NCBI GenBank assembly: GCA_009845905.1
Contig: VXYS01000004.1
Span: 87,285 to 151,284 of the forward strand
DNA: 64,000 nucleotides
Source: Gammaproteobacteria bacterium
GTDB lineage: Bacteria; Pseudomonadota; Gammaproteobacteria; Steroidobacterales; Foliamicaceae
Reading direction: 5' to 3'
Position numbers and translations under genes: made by a program. The notes under the pieces were generated by a model. That model was not told the DNA's origin and made no database searches. It saw only the letters and a list, made by a program, of their open reading frames with translations. Numbering within the stretch: position 1 is the stretch's first letter; every line of letters starts with the position of its first letter. Shown in pieces: positions 17,621 to 26,893 of this stretch.

Positions 17621-18366
17621 GATCCCGGATGCGCCAGCGGCTTGACGCCCTTCAGCCACAGGCGCAGGGCGTTGCTATGGATGCGCAACGTGACGTTGGC
17701 GGTCATCAACGGATAGCGCAGCAGGCTGCGCGCCAGGACGCCGCCCGAAACCGGTCGGCGTGTCAGCGCCAGGCTGGTCTGAAGCGTGGCCTCTTCCTCC
17801 TTGAGCACCTCGATGCTCAGCGACAGGCGCTCGCTGGGAGGGCCTGCCCAGCAGCGGTAGGACATGTCCATTGGTATAAAGGGAGATACGTGCATTTCCT
17901 TATTGAAATCAAACAATTGCCCCCTACCCCCAGACTTGGCCTCAGCAGCGGGCAGCACGTAGCATACGCGCTCCTTCCAGGGCGTGTTGCTCACCTCCAG
18001 CACGTAACAGCGCGGCGTAGGGCTGTCCCGGTCGAAGCAGTAATAGACCGAGATCGGGTTGAAGATGTAGCCGAAATACCGCAGATGCGTCAGCAACCGC
18101 ACCGGTCCGTCCAGACGCAAGCCGCTCCGCTCGCGCACCAGCGCCCGCACCCCCTCGGCGAGATTGTCGCAGTTTCCATCCAGGTGGTCGCGCGGCTGGA
18201 AGCGTGCAAGCGCCGGTCGCCGCGTGGACCAAAGCCACCTTCCGGAAAAGACCTGGTCAAGCTCGTCCAGGTCCATGTACGCCATGAACAGGCGGTATTG
18301 AAACGCGTGCCTAGCCGGCCTGTGCCGGATATGCCTGACCCAGCCCTCGTAGATCGCGCTGTGCAT
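17617..18366 (-). CDS. DUF1365 family protein
   Basis: A 249-residue protein of the DUF1365 family. Its N-terminus (MHSAIYEGWVRHIRHRP) and the motif LRYFGYIFNPISVYYCFD match the family. The biochemical role is not established; the gene usually lies between a flavin-dependent amine-oxidase-like gene and a cyclopropane synthase gene, as here, so a part in unsaturated or cyclopropane lipid modification is likely. The start lies 56 bases inside the upstream gene. Confidence 0.88.
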   Translation of the reverse strand: MHSAIYEGWVRHIRHRPARHAFQYRLFMAYMDLDELDQVFSGRWLWSTRRPALARFQPRDHLDGNCDNLAEGVRALVRERSGLRLDGPVRLLTHLRYFGYIFNPISVYYCFDRDSPTPRCYVLEVSNTPWKERVCYVLPAAEAKSGGRGQLFDFNKEMHVSPFIPMDMSYRCWAGPPSERLSLSIEVLKEEEATLQTSLALTRRPVSGGVLARSLLRYPLMTANVTLRIHSNALRLWLKGVKPLAHPGS

Positions 18367-19684
18367 ATGCGAATTTTGCCTGAATCTCCGGCCGGGCTGC
18401 CCATGCGCGCACGCTGCCGGCCGCTTTTAGCCCGCTCACCAGTCCGTCTTCATGAAAGCCCCACCCTGCCCATGCGCCGCAGAAAAAGCGATTGCCCGAT
18501 CGGTTCAGTTCATCGATCCTGCCCTGCGCGGCAAAGGCCTCCGCGCTGAAGACCGGGTGGGCGAAGCTGAGTTCCGCAATGACCTTCTCGCGGCGCAGAG
18601 GACGCAGCGGATTGAGCGTGACGCAAATCGGCTCCGGCGACTGGAGATGCTGGAGCACATTGAGGTTGTAGGTAACGGAAGCCTCGCGTCCGCTGGCGGG
18701 CGCCCGGTAATAGTTCCAGGAAGCCCACGCCAGCCGCCTTTTGGGAAGAACGGCGCGGTCGGTGTGCACGACCGCTGCGTTGCGCCGATACGGTATGGCG
18801 CTCAGCACCTGCCGCTCGAGCGGGCTGGGGTCCTTGATCAGGCGCAGCGCGTGGTCGCTGTGCACCGCCAGCACCGCGGCGTCGAATGTCTCCACGCCAC
18901 GATCCGTTGCGACGCGAACCTCGCTGCCCGCGGACTCAATCGAGCGCACCGGCGAATCGGCCCTGACGCGCCCGCCGAAACCGCGCAGCACGGCATCCAC
19001 ATACCGGTCGGCGCCACCGGGAATCATCCGCCATTGGCGGTGCCCCTTGGCGCCCAGCAGCATGTGGTTGGCCATGAAACGGAGCAGGTAGAGGCTCGGA
19101 TAACGCTCGATCGATTGCACGGAACACGACCAGATGGCGCCCGTCATCGGCAGCAGGTAATCGTTCACCAGCTCCGGACCGTAACCGCCCTGATCCAGGA
19201 ACTCCGCCACGCTGGTCTCGGCCAGTTCCCCTTCCCTTTCCGCCAACGCCCGGTTGGCGTCGCGATTGAACTTAAGTATGTCCCGCAGCATCCGGTAGTG
19301 CCTGGGGCGAAGAAGGTTACGCCGTTGCGCGAAGATCTTGTTCATCGTGCTGCCGTGATATTCCAGGCCGGACTGGTCGCAGCGCAGGCTGAAGCTCATC
19401 TCGGTGTCCCGCGCGGTTATGTTCAGCTCCCGCAACAGACGTGTGAACTGCGGGTAATTGGCCTCGTTGAACACCATGAAGCCCAGGTCGGCCCGGTATT
19501 CCTGCCCGAAGCGCTCGAATTCGAAGGTGCGGGTATGGCCGCCCGGCTTCTCCCGCGCCTCGAACAGCGTCACCTCATGTTCGCCGTCCAACTCTCTGGC
19601 CGCGGCAAGCCCGGAAATTCCTGCGCCGATGACGGCGATGCGCAGTGGGTTGGCCGTCCCGAGACGGGTTACTTCAACGTCCAT
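18311..19684 (-). CDS. FAD-dependent amine-oxidase-like oxidoreductase
   Basis: A 457-residue flavoprotein with the FAD motif IAVIGAGISGLAAAREL near residue 18 and the following GGHTRTF. The family acts on lipids or carotenoid-like substrates. In this gene set it probably works with DUF1365 and the cyclopropane synthase on membrane fatty acids. Start 19684 was chosen because it sits just before the Rossmann fold; the open frame beyond it runs into the divergent promoter. The C-terminal 18 codons overlap the DUF1365 gene. Confidence 0.87.
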   Translation of the reverse strand: MDVEVTRLGTANPLRIAVIGAGISGLAAARELDGEHEVTLFEAREKPGGHTRTFEFERFGQEYRADLGFMVFNEANYPQFTRLLRELNITARDTEMSFSLRCDQSGLEYHGSTMNKIFAQRRNLLRPRHYRMLRDILKFNRDANRALAEREGELAETSVAEFLDQGGYGPELVNDYLLPMTGAIWSCSVQSIERYPSLYLLRFMANHMLLGAKGHRQWRMIPGGADRYVDAVLRGFGGRVRADSPVRSIESAGSEVRVATDRGVETFDAAVLAVHSDHALRLIKDPSPLERQVLSAIPYRRNAAVVHTDRAVLPKRRLAWASWNYYRAPASGREASVTYNLNVLQHLQSPEPICVTLNPLRPLRREKVIAELSFAHPVFSAEAFAAQGRIDELNRSGNRFFCGAWAGWGFHEDGLVSGLKAAGSVRAWAARPEIQAKFAYAQRDLRGLGQAYPAQAG

Positions 19685-19689
19685 CCGGC

Positions 19690-19695
19690 TATAAT
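19690..19695 (+). promoter_or_regulatory. -10 box of the desaturase gene
   Basis: A perfect TATAAT lies 64 bases before the GTG start at 19759, in the gap between divergent lipid genes. The -35 region is not clear. Confidence 0.45.
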
Positions 19696-19758
19696 TCGCA
19701 GTACTCGCGCGCGCCGGATTCAGGCGCAGGCAGCAAGGAGCCCGGGAGGGATCGATTG

Positions 19759-20625
19759 GTGAAGACCGCAACGCGAAAGGCGCAACACAAGGCTCGGGTC
19801 GTAGTCATAGGAATGATCGCCTTTCACCTGGCCTGCTTCGGCGCCATCTACACGGGCGTGAGCTGGACCGCCGTGATCGTCGCGGCCGCGCTCTACTTTC
19901 TGAGAGCCTTCGGCGTGACCGCGGGCTTTCACCGCCTGCTCGCCCATTCCTCGTACAGCGCGTCCCGCCCGGTGCGTTTCCTGCTGACCTTCCTCGGCAG
20001 CTGCGCCACCCAGGGCGGTCCCCTGTGGTGGGCGTCCCACCATCGCCGCCACCATCGCTATTCCGAGCGTGAAGGCGACGTGCATTCGCCGGTTCAGCGT
20101 GGCTTCTGGTACGCGCATATCGGATGGATGTGGGATGCGGTGTGCTTCTCGGGCAACTACGCCAACATCAAGGACCTTCACCGTTACCCGGAAATCCGGA
20201 TTCTACAGAAAGGCTACGTTTTCCTGATCCTCGCCCAGGCCGCTGCCCTGTTCGGCCTTGGCGCGCTGCTGAACTGGCTGAACCCGGCCCTGGGAACGAG
20301 CGGTCTGCAGATGCTGGTCTGGGGTTTCTTCATCAGCACCGTGGCCTTGTGGCACGCCACCTTCATGGTGAATTCGGTCTGCCACCTGTGGGGAACGCGG
20401 CCCAACCCCGCCGGAGACGGCAGCCGTAACAATTTCCTGGTGGCCCTGCTGACTCTCGGAGAAGGCTGGCACAACAACCACCACCGCTGGGCCTATTCCG
20501 CGCGGCACGGACTGCGCTGGTGGCAGATCGACGTCACCTGGATGGGCCTGCTGCTGATGAAGCAGCTCCGCCTGGTCCGCGATCTCCGCCTGCCCGCCCG
20601 GAGAGTGGCGCCCGCGCAAACCTGA
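19759..20625 (+). CDS. Acyl-CoA (stearoyl-CoA-like) delta-9 desaturase
   Basis: A 288-residue membrane di-iron desaturase. Three histidine boxes are visible: HRLLAH, HHRRHH and HNNHH. It inserts a cis double bond into saturated acyl chains. The GTG start at 19759 follows a strong GGGAGGGA ribosome site; upstream codons in the same frame are low quality. Its divergent position to the flavoprotein-DUF1365-Cfa set fits a pathway in which desaturation provides the substrate for cyclopropane formation. Confidence 0.9.
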   Translation: MKTATRKAQHKARVVVIGMIAFHLACFGAIYTGVSWTAVIVAAALYFLRAFGVTAGFHRLLAHSSYSASRPVRFLLTFLGSCATQGGPLWWASHHRRHHRYSEREGDVHSPVQRGFWYAHIGWMWDAVCFSGNYANIKDLHRYPEIRILQKGYVFLILAQAAALFGLGALLNWLNPALGTSGLQMLVWGFFISTVALWHATFMVNSVCHLWGTRPNPAGDGSRNNFLVALLTLGEGWHNNHHRWAYSARHGLRWWQIDVTWMGLLLMKQLRLVRDLRLPARRVAPAQT

Positions 20626-22297
20626 GGTAGCCCCGGTAACGGATGACAAATCCCGCCAGCGGCAGGCGGATCTCCACGTCGAAACAGAATCGATTGTCCT
20701 TCGCGTATTCGTAAGAATCACCGCTCGGCATCAAGCTGCGCGGTAGCGGCAATCCGAGAAAACTCCATCCCCGCATAACCAGGTTCAGGCGGTCGTCGTC
20801 CGGAACCAGGGCCATTGCGAACGTCAAAGGACCGAACCGCTCGCACAGCAGGTGCTCGAAGCGGCCGGATCCCGCACTGAACGTGCTGGCGAAGACCTGG
20901 CCTCCAAAGTCGCGCGTCCACTTGTCGAAATACCCATGGCGCTCGAAAGTCACCGATACGGGCACGTTCTCGCCGGCCGCGGGAAACCGCATGATCCAGG
21001 CCAATATCCGCGCCAGCACTCCCCTGCCCCGCGTGATCGACGACTGTCCGCTGACCGTCAGCTTCGGCCCGGCGCCATGCACGGCCCTGAGAACGGCGGG
21101 AAGCGATTGCCAGGCCGTGCCCAAAATCCGCGCATGCAGGCATGGCTCGCCGGCTCCTGCGCCGTTTCGTATGCCGATGGAGATGGGCCGTTCCGCGAAC
21201 ACGCGCCCGTAGTCGGATAATTCCAGCGCCGCGGTCGCGGGCCGGGCGCCGGCCCCGGGCGTCCGTCCGTCCAGCCAGTTGCGGACAATCGCCTCCACCG
21301 CCATCGACGGAATGTAGAGGCCGTGATGGCCTTCCGCCAGGAGGTGCACCGATCGGCTGATGTCGGCTCCCTCCGCATCCCTGCCTCTCACTTCCACGAA
21401 CATGCCGCCTCGATGCTCGCCCCAGCGTACGTTGTTGGCCGTCGAGTGAATAAGCCGCGCGAGCGGCGTCAGCGAAGGGAGCAGTCCCAGCCTTACCAGC
21501 CCGGCAAACCATCGCAGCAGGCAGTGCAGGATCGCGGGCTCCGGGGCGGCGCCCATCCAGACATCCTTCACCTCCGGCCATTCATCGGCCAGCAACTGCA
21601 GGTCCGGCACGTCGACCAGCGAAAACGTGCGGGGAAACAGCGGAATTTCGCCCGGCGGCGCAATCGTGAACCTTCTCGTTTCCCGCAAGGCGCGGGCGGT
21701 TTGCTCGCTTCCTCGCCGCCGCACCGGGATTCCCGTGCCCGCGTAACCCGCAATGGCACGGATCACGTTGTATCCGACGCCGGCATACGGAGAAGGCGCG
21801 ATCCCGCCCGTTATCGAATCAATGCACCGGAAATCGGTTGCGAGATCGCGAACCATGGCGGCCGAAAGCACGGGAAAACTGCTGACTCCGGACAAGACCA
21901 CCAATTCTTTCTCCTTGGCTGTCGCATCAAATTGCCGAGTGCCCCGGAGGAAATCGGGACTGTCGGCGAGATCCAGGTAATGCGTGCGCGTGGCCAGCGC
22001 GGCCTTGACCACGCGATAGGGGTCCTTCCCGTAAGACTGGAACGGTCCGGACGCGTCAACAACAATGTCCGGATTGACTTTCTCGATCCGCCGGGCCACG
22101 TCCCCATCACGATCCACTGTCAGTGCTTCACGAGAGGCCCCCGGAGGAAGCGCATGACAGAAAGACAGCGCGGCGGACTTTGAGCGGCCGGCGATTACAA
22201 GAGAAATGCGCTTTTCCCGGCAAAGCAATTCGGCCAGCCGGCCGCCGAATGTGCCGTAACCCCCGATGACGAGCAGGCGGAGGCGTTGGTTTTTCAA
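20534..22297 (-). CDS. Saccharopine dehydrogenase-like / DUF4166 fusion protein
   Basis: A 587-residue protein with an N-terminal NAD(P)-binding domain (LLVIGGYGTFGGRLAELL) like saccharopine dehydrogenase, and a C-terminal DUF4166 domain from about residue 390. Its substrate is unknown. The TTG start at 22297, preceded by AGAGG, places the Rossmann motif at once; an ATG-type start further upstream would lie in a repeat. The last 30 codons are Gly/Ala/Arg-rich and run antisense through the end of the desaturase gene, which suggests the original stop was lost. Confidence 0.78.
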   Translation of the reverse strand: MKNQRLRLLVIGGYGTFGGRLAELLCREKRISLVIAGRSKSAALSFCHALPPGASREALTVDRDGDVARRIEKVNPDIVVDASGPFQSYGKDPYRVVKAALATRTHYLDLADSPDFLRGTRQFDATAKEKELVVLSGVSSFPVLSAAMVRDLATDFRCIDSITGGIAPSPYAGVGYNVIRAIAGYAGTGIPVRRRGSEQTARALRETRRFTIAPPGEIPLFPRTFSLVDVPDLQLLADEWPEVKDVWMGAAPEPAILHCLLRWFAGLVRLGLLPSLTPLARLIHSTANNVRWGEHRGGMFVEVRGRDAEGADISRSVHLLAEGHHGLYIPSMAVEAIVRNWLDGRTPGAGARPATAALELSDYGRVFAERPISIGIRNGAGAGEPCLHARILGTAWQSLPAVLRAVHGAGPKLTVSGQSSITRGRGVLARILAWIMRFPAAGENVPVSVTFERHGYFDKWTRDFGGQVFASTFSAGSGRFEHLLCERFGPLTFAMALVPDDDRLNLVMRGWSFLGLPLPRSLMPSGDSYEYAKDNRFCFDVEIRLPLAGFVIRYRGYLRFARAPLSGRAGGDRGPGGAASSAAGPSR

Positions 22298-22313
22298 GTT
22301 GCCTCTAATGGAT

Positions 22314-22342
22314 GAGGGCGGGGACGCCCCTCCCCTCCCAGG
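22314..22342 (-). repeat. REP-like element
   Basis: On the minus strand this reads GGGAGGGGAGGGGCGTCCCC followed by GCCCTC. It is a close relative of the element at 13558. It lies between ccmI and the DUF4166 gene start. Confidence 0.6.
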
Positions 22343-22353
22343 ATGCACGTTCG

Positions 22354-23358
22354 CTAGGGCTGATGGAGCAGTTCGAGCTCCAGGGCGCCCTGCCCTGCCT
22401 GCCAGGCGGTCTCGGCCTCGTAGTCGCCGGGGCCGGACGTGGTCTGTCCGCTGGCGGATAGCCGGGCGGTAATCGCCAGTTCCGGCTGGTCGGAAATCTT
22501 CGCGCCGGGGAGCATCGCGTCGGCGTCGCTCAGCCGGACTTCCAGCGGGAAGCGCGCGCCGTCCACGCGCTTTGCGGCCAGCGGCGGGCCGGCCTGTCCG
22601 GGAATGCGCGCCACGATAAACAGGACGGCGCCGGGCGGCGGGGTGGCCGGCGGCCCCAGGGTCAGGCGAAGCTCCACGTTGCCTTCCGCGGCGACGGCTA
22701 CGCCGGACTCAACGCGCGCTCCCAGGCGATTCAGTTCTCCTTCGACGATCGCCCGCACCTCGGGCGTGACCGGGCCTTCCAGCATCGCCCTCCAGCGCTG
22801 CACGGCGATCACGTCCTGGCCGGTTGCGCTGGCCCGCAGGCCGCCGTACCAGAGCCCCTTGGGATTGGCGGGGTCCGCCAGCAGCACCTGTTCGACCATT
22901 TGTCCCGCGTCCTCCAGCAGCCGCTGGGGATTGCCGAGGATCAGCGCCTCGGCCTTGCCCATCAGAGCGTCCATGTCCCGGCCCCCGGTCAGATCCAGCA
23001 CCCGGTCGAAGGCCTGCACCGCGTCGGAATAACGCTCGACCTGGGTGTAGGAAGCTCCCAGCAGCATCCACCCCCTGGGATCGTCCGGCGACGCTTCCAG
23101 CCTTGCGCGCAGCGGACCGATCAGTTCCTCGACTCTCGGAGGCGTACCGTCCTCGCCCGTTTCAAGGCCGGCATGGGCCCATTCGTAGTTGCTGGACTGC
23201 AGGTAGATCAGCGCGGCCAGGACCGGAATCAGCAGGCACGAGGCGGTCAGTGCCGCGGTGCTTGCGGGCTTGCCGCGGTCGCGCCACAACTGCGGCGCGA
23301 CGCAGGCCAGCGCCGCCAAGGCCAGGACCACGCAGATTACGACGAAGCCGGCTACCAT
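22354..23358 (-). CDS. ccmI: Cytochrome c maturation protein CcmI
   Basis: A 334-residue protein with two N-terminal membrane segments followed by a periplasmic TPR domain and a beta-rich C-terminal part. CcmI holds apocytochrome c for haem attachment by CcmF-CcmH. The TPR units (SPDDPRGWMLLGASYTQVER) are clear. It is the last gene of the ccm operon, 16 bases after ccmH, matching the common order in gammaproteobacteria. Confidence 0.88.
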   Translation of the reverse strand: MVAGFVVICVVLALAALACVAPQLWRDRGKPASTAALTASCLLIPVLAALIYLQSSNYEWAHAGLETGEDGTPPRVEELIGPLRARLEASPDDPRGWMLLGASYTQVERYSDAVQAFDRVLDLTGGRDMDALMGKAEALILGNPQRLLEDAGQMVEQVLLADPANPKGLWYGGLRASATGQDVIAVQRWRAMLEGPVTPEVRAIVEGELNRLGARVESGVAVAAEGNVELRLTLGPPATPPPGAVLFIVARIPGQAGPPLAAKRVDGARFPLEVRLSDADAMLPGAKISDQPELAITARLSASGQTTSGPGDYEAETAWQAGQGALELELLHQP

Positions 23359-23374
23359 GTCCTGTGCCCGGGCC

Positions 23375-23782
23375 CTAGTCCTCTTCGGGTATCGGCATCT
23401 TCATGCGGCGCCGGATGACCAGCGCAATGGCGCCCAGCGCCAGGACCACGATCACGCCGGGCCCGATCCAGAGGAGCAGCGTATTGGGCGCAAGCCGGGG
23501 GCGGTAGAGGGCGAAGTCGCCATACCGATCGAGCAGGAACTGCTTGACATCGGATTCGCTTGCGCCGCCCTCGACCATGCGGCGCAATTCGCGGCGCATG
23601 TCCCTGGCCAGCGGCGCGTCGGAATCGGCCAGGTTCTGGTTCTGGCAGACCATGCAGCGCACTTCCTCCAGCAGCTTGCGGTAGAGGCTCTGCTGTTCGG
23701 CGGTCTGCAGCGGCGCCTCCGTATCCACGGCGCTCGCGCTTGCCGCCATCAGCACCAGCAGAACTGCAGCCAGGCTTTTCAT
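23375..23782 (-). CDS. ccmH: Cytochrome c maturation protein CcmH (CcmL type)
   Basis: A 135-residue periplasmic protein with a signal peptide, the redox motif RCMVCQNQ and a C-terminal membrane anchor. It reduces the apocytochrome CxxCH thiols together with CcmG. The short form, with CcmI encoded separately, is typical. It overlaps ccmG by four bases. Confidence 0.94.
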   Translation of the reverse strand: MKSLAAVLLVLMAASASAVDTEAPLQTAEQQSLYRKLLEEVRCMVCQNQNLADSDAPLARDMRRELRRMVEGGASESDVKQFLLDRYGDFALYRPRLAPNTLLLWIGPGVIVVLALGAIALVIRRRMKMPIPEED

Positions 23783-24321
23783 TGCGATTGACCCTCAAGG
23801 ACCGGCAGGAACACGTCCGCGAATACGGCGCCGTCCAGCGGGCCCACATGCCGGTACCGCACGATGCCGTCGGCGTCGATCAGGAAGGTCTCCGGGGCTC
23901 CGTAGACGCCCCAGTCGATTCCGGCGCGCCCGTCGGCATCGACGGCGATGGCCCGGTAGGGATTGCCCCTGAGTTGCAGCCACTCCATCGCGTCCTCGTG
24001 ACCGTCCTTCCAGTTGAGACCGTAGAGCGGCGCGCCGACGCGGCCCAGCGCCATCAGGAACTCGTGCTCGACGATGCAGCCCGAGCACCAACTTGCCCAG
24101 ACGTTGAGCATCCACGGCCCCTCCTCGACGTCCTGCAGGGAAAACGTGGCGTTGGGCTCCAGAAGCTCCGGCAGCGCGAATTCGGGGGCCGGGCGGCCGA
24201 CAAGGGGCGACGGCACCAGGCTGGGATCGCGGCCCAGGCTGACGCCAAAGAAATACACCATCACCAACAGCACCGCACACGGCAGCAGCAGGATCCAGCG
24301 GATGCGCCGGCGGCCGCTCAT
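23779..24321 (-). CDS. ccmG: Periplasmic thiol oxidoreductase CcmG/DsbE
   Basis: A 180-residue thioredoxin-fold protein anchored by one N-terminal membrane segment. The active site is WASWCSGC, where CxxC is Cys-Ser-Gly-Cys. It passes reducing power to CcmH and apocytochrome c. The acidic stretch NWKDGHEDA after the active site is typical of CcmG. It overlaps ccmF by four bases. Confidence 0.93.
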   Translation of the reverse strand: MSGRRRIRWILLLPCAVLLVMVYFFGVSLGRDPSLVPSPLVGRPAPEFALPELLEPNATFSLQDVEEGPWMLNVWASWCSGCIVEHEFLMALGRVGAPLYGLNWKDGHEDAMEWLQLRGNPYRAIAVDADGRAGIDWGVYGAPETFLIDADGIVRYRHVGPLDGAVFADVFLPVLEGQSQ

Positions 24322-26249
24322 GATTCATCCTCTTTCGGCGCAGCCACCCGGTAGCGGCGGTCCGATATCGCCAGCAGTCCGCCCAGGCCCATGATCAGCG
24401 CGCCCAGCCAGATGAACCGCACCAGCGGCTTGACCTGCACCCGCACGCTCCAGGCTTCCTCCCCCAGCGGTTCGCCCAGCGCGACGAACAGGTCGTGGCG
24501 CCAGCCGGCATCGATTCCGGCCTCGGTCATCGGGCTCTGCTGCACTTCGTACACCCGCTTTTGCGGATACAGCGTGGTCACCGGCCGGCCGTCGCGCGAA
24601 ACATTGACAACACCCTGCGCGGCCCGGTAATTCGGACCCTGGACGTCCTCAATGCGATCGAGCTGGAATTCGTATCCGGACACTTGAAGGCTTTCGCCGA
24701 GCGCCAGCCTGCGGTCGGTTTCCACACCCCAGGCGGAAACCACGACGATGCCCAGCGTGGTTACACCCAGTCCGCAGTGCGCTACCTGCATGCCCCAGGA
24801 CGAACGACTCGGTTTCGGGCCGCGCCTGAGCAGCCAGGCCACGGGATCGCGAAGAGCCGAGGCAATCACCCATACGGCGATCAGGATTCCGATGGCGGTC
24901 AAGACTCCCGCGAAGCCGTATGCAGCGACGGTCAGTACGATTCCCGCGAGAACAGCTACCGCGGCAGGCACCCTGAGCTTGCGTCCCCAGGCAGCCGTAT
25001 CGGTCGCCTTCCAGGAAGCGTGCATGCCGGCGCCCACGACCAGCAGCAGCGGCAGCATGGGAAGGATGAAAACCAGGTTGAAATACGGCGGGCCCACCGA
25101 GATCTTGCCCATGTCCATTGCGTCCAGCGCCAGCGGGTAGAGCGTGCCGAACAGCACCAGCACCGTGGCGGCGCTCAGCAGCACCGTGTTGACCAGCAGC
25201 GCGGACTCCCGCGACACCAGCTTGAATCCCGTCTGGGGGTTGGTGGCCGCGTTACGGAGCGCGTACAGCAGCAGCGCGCCACCCATCACGACCGCCAGGA
25301 ACACCAGGATGAACAGCCCGCGCGCCGGGTCGCTGGCGAAGGCATGCACCGAAACGAGCACGCCGGAGCGGACCAGGAACGTGCCCAGCAGGCTCAAACC
25401 GAAGGCGGCGATCGCCAGCAGCAGCGTCGTGTTGCCGAAAAGCCCGCGGCGCTCCGTGACGGCCAGCGTGTGGATCAGCGCGGTGCCCGCCAGCCAGGGC
25501 ATGAACGAGGCGTTCTCCACCGGGTCCCAGAACCACCATCCGCCCCAGCCCAGCTCGTAGTAGGCCCACCAGCTCCCCAGTGCGATCCCCACCGTCAGGA
25601 ACATCCAGGCCGCGGTGGTCCACGGGCGGGTCCAGCGCGCCCAGCGCCGGTCCAATCGCCCGCTCAGCAGTGCCGCGATCGCGAAGGCGAAGGGCACGGC
25701 CATCCCCACGTAGCCCATGTAGAGCAATGGCGGGTGAATCGCCATGGCCGGGTCCTGCAGCAGCGGGTTGAGGTCGGCGCCGTCCGCTGCCGCCGGAAAG
25801 AGCCGCAGGAAAGGGTTGGAGGTGAGCAGGATGAACAGCAAAAAGCCGATGCTCACCAGCCCCAGCACGCCGAGGACCCGAGCCCTGAGCACCTGCGGGA
25901 GCGTGCGGCTGGCCAGCGCCACGGCCGCCGTCCAACTGCTCAGAATAAGTTGCCAGAGAACCAGCGAACCTTCGTGCGCGCCCCAGATGGCCGCGAAACG
26001 GTACATGGCCGGCAGCTTCAGGTTCGAGTGCTGGGCCACGTACTGGACGCTGAAGTCATGGCGGAAGAAGCTCACCGCCAGCATGGCGAACGCCAGCGCG
26101 ACAAACGCGAGCATCCCCAGGGCGCAGGGCCGGGCCACGTCCATCCAGCGGACGTTGCCCGTATGCGCCCCCGCCAGCGGGAACACCGCCAGCGCGACCG
26201 CCAGACACAAAGCAAGCGCCAGGCTGATCTGGCCGATTTCAGGAACCAT
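24318..26249 (-). CDS. ccmF: Cytochrome c haem lyase subunit CcmF
   Basis: A 643-residue polytopic membrane protein. It carries the WWD haem-handling domain (ELGWGGWWFWDPVENASFMP) and the preceding His-rich loops typical of CcmF. It attaches haem from holo-CcmE to apocytochrome c. Length and position between ccmE and ccmG fit. It starts 21 bases downstream of the ccmE stop. Confidence 0.96.
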   Translation of the reverse strand: MVPEIGQISLALALCLAVALAVFPLAGAHTGNVRWMDVARPCALGMLAFVALAFAMLAVSFFRHDFSVQYVAQHSNLKLPAMYRFAAIWGAHEGSLVLWQLILSSWTAAVALASRTLPQVLRARVLGVLGLVSIGFLLFILLTSNPFLRLFPAAADGADLNPLLQDPAMAIHPPLLYMGYVGMAVPFAFAIAALLSGRLDRRWARWTRPWTTAAWMFLTVGIALGSWWAYYELGWGGWWFWDPVENASFMPWLAGTALIHTLAVTERRGLFGNTTLLLAIAAFGLSLLGTFLVRSGVLVSVHAFASDPARGLFILVFLAVVMGGALLLYALRNAATNPQTGFKLVSRESALLVNTVLLSAATVLVLFGTLYPLALDAMDMGKISVGPPYFNLVFILPMLPLLLVVGAGMHASWKATDTAAWGRKLRVPAAVAVLAGIVLTVAAYGFAGVLTAIGILIAVWVIASALRDPVAWLLRRGPKPSRSSWGMQVAHCGLGVTTLGIVVVSAWGVETDRRLALGESLQVSGYEFQLDRIEDVQGPNYRAAQGVVNVSRDGRPVTTLYPQKRVYEVQQSPMTEAGIDAGWRHDLFVALGEPLGEEAWSVRVQVKPLVRFIWLGALIMGLGGLLAISDRRYRVAAPKEDES

Positions 26250-26270
26250 TACTTCTTGTGCCTGGAGGCG

Positions 26271-26717
26271 TCAGCGGAGGGAAGCATCCGGGGGGTGGCC
26301 CCGTTCTTCCAGCATTTCCGCGACTTCCGGCGGCATGTAGTTCTCGTCGTGGCGGGCCAGGACCTCGTCGGCCTCGAACAGCCCGTCCGCGCTAACCCAG
26401 CCGTGGGCGACGACGCCCTGCCCCTCACGGAACAGGTCCGGCAGGACGCCGGCGTAGGCCACGGTAATCGTGCGATCCAGGTCGGTCACGTCGAAACGCA
26501 CTTCCAGCGAACCGGGCGTGCGCCGCACGCTGCCCTGTTCGACCAGCCCGCCGACCCGCAGGCGCCGCCCTTCCGGCGCCTCGCCCGCGGCAATCTGCGT
26601 GGGCGTGTAGAAATACAGCATGTTCTGCTCGAAGGCGGTCAGCACCAGCGCCGTCGCCGCCACCAGGCAGACAAGCCCGCCGGTCATCGCGACCATCCGG
26701 CGCCGGCGCGGCGTCAT
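26271..26717 (-). CDS. ccmE: Haem chaperone CcmE
   Basis: A 148-residue membrane-anchored OB-fold protein. The motif ARHDENYMPPEV holds the His that binds haem covalently and the downstream Tyr. It receives haem from CcmC-CcmAB and delivers it to CcmF. The start overlaps the ccmD stop by four bases. Confidence 0.96.
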   Translation of the reverse strand: MTPRRRRMVAMTGGLVCLVAATALVLTAFEQNMLYFYTPTQIAAGEAPEGRRLRVGGLVEQGSVRRTPGSLEVRFDVTDLDRTITVAYAGVLPDLFREGQGVVAHGWVSADGLFEADEVLARHDENYMPPEVAEMLEERGHPPDASLR

Positions 26718-26893
26718 GCGCGCAGCTCCCAGGCGCCCTCTTCCGGCGCAACGTTCAGGTGCCGGATACGCCGGTGCACGCCGCGCAGGCGCCGTCGGGC
26801 GGTCAGCAGCAATCCCGCCAGGATCGCAAACGACAGCCCCACACAGGGCCAGACGAACGCAGCGTAGCCGCCCATGGCCAGAAAATCGCTCAT
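26714..26893 (-). CDS. ccmD: Cytochrome c maturation protein CcmD
   Basis: A 59-residue protein with one membrane segment (WPCVGLSFAILAGLLLTARR) followed by a basic and then mixed tail. CcmD stabilises the CcmABCD complex that loads haem on CcmE. It overlaps ccmC and ccmE by four bases on each side, the standard position for this short gene. Confidence 0.93.
   Translation of the reverse strand: MSDFLAMGGYAAFVWPCVGLSFAILAGLLLTARRRLRGVHRRIRHLNVAPEEGAWELRA

Noticed and set aside
24495..26867. A 790-codon open frame opposite ccmF and ccmE
   Set aside because: Shadow of ccmF; the product is rich in Arg, Gln and His with no domain.
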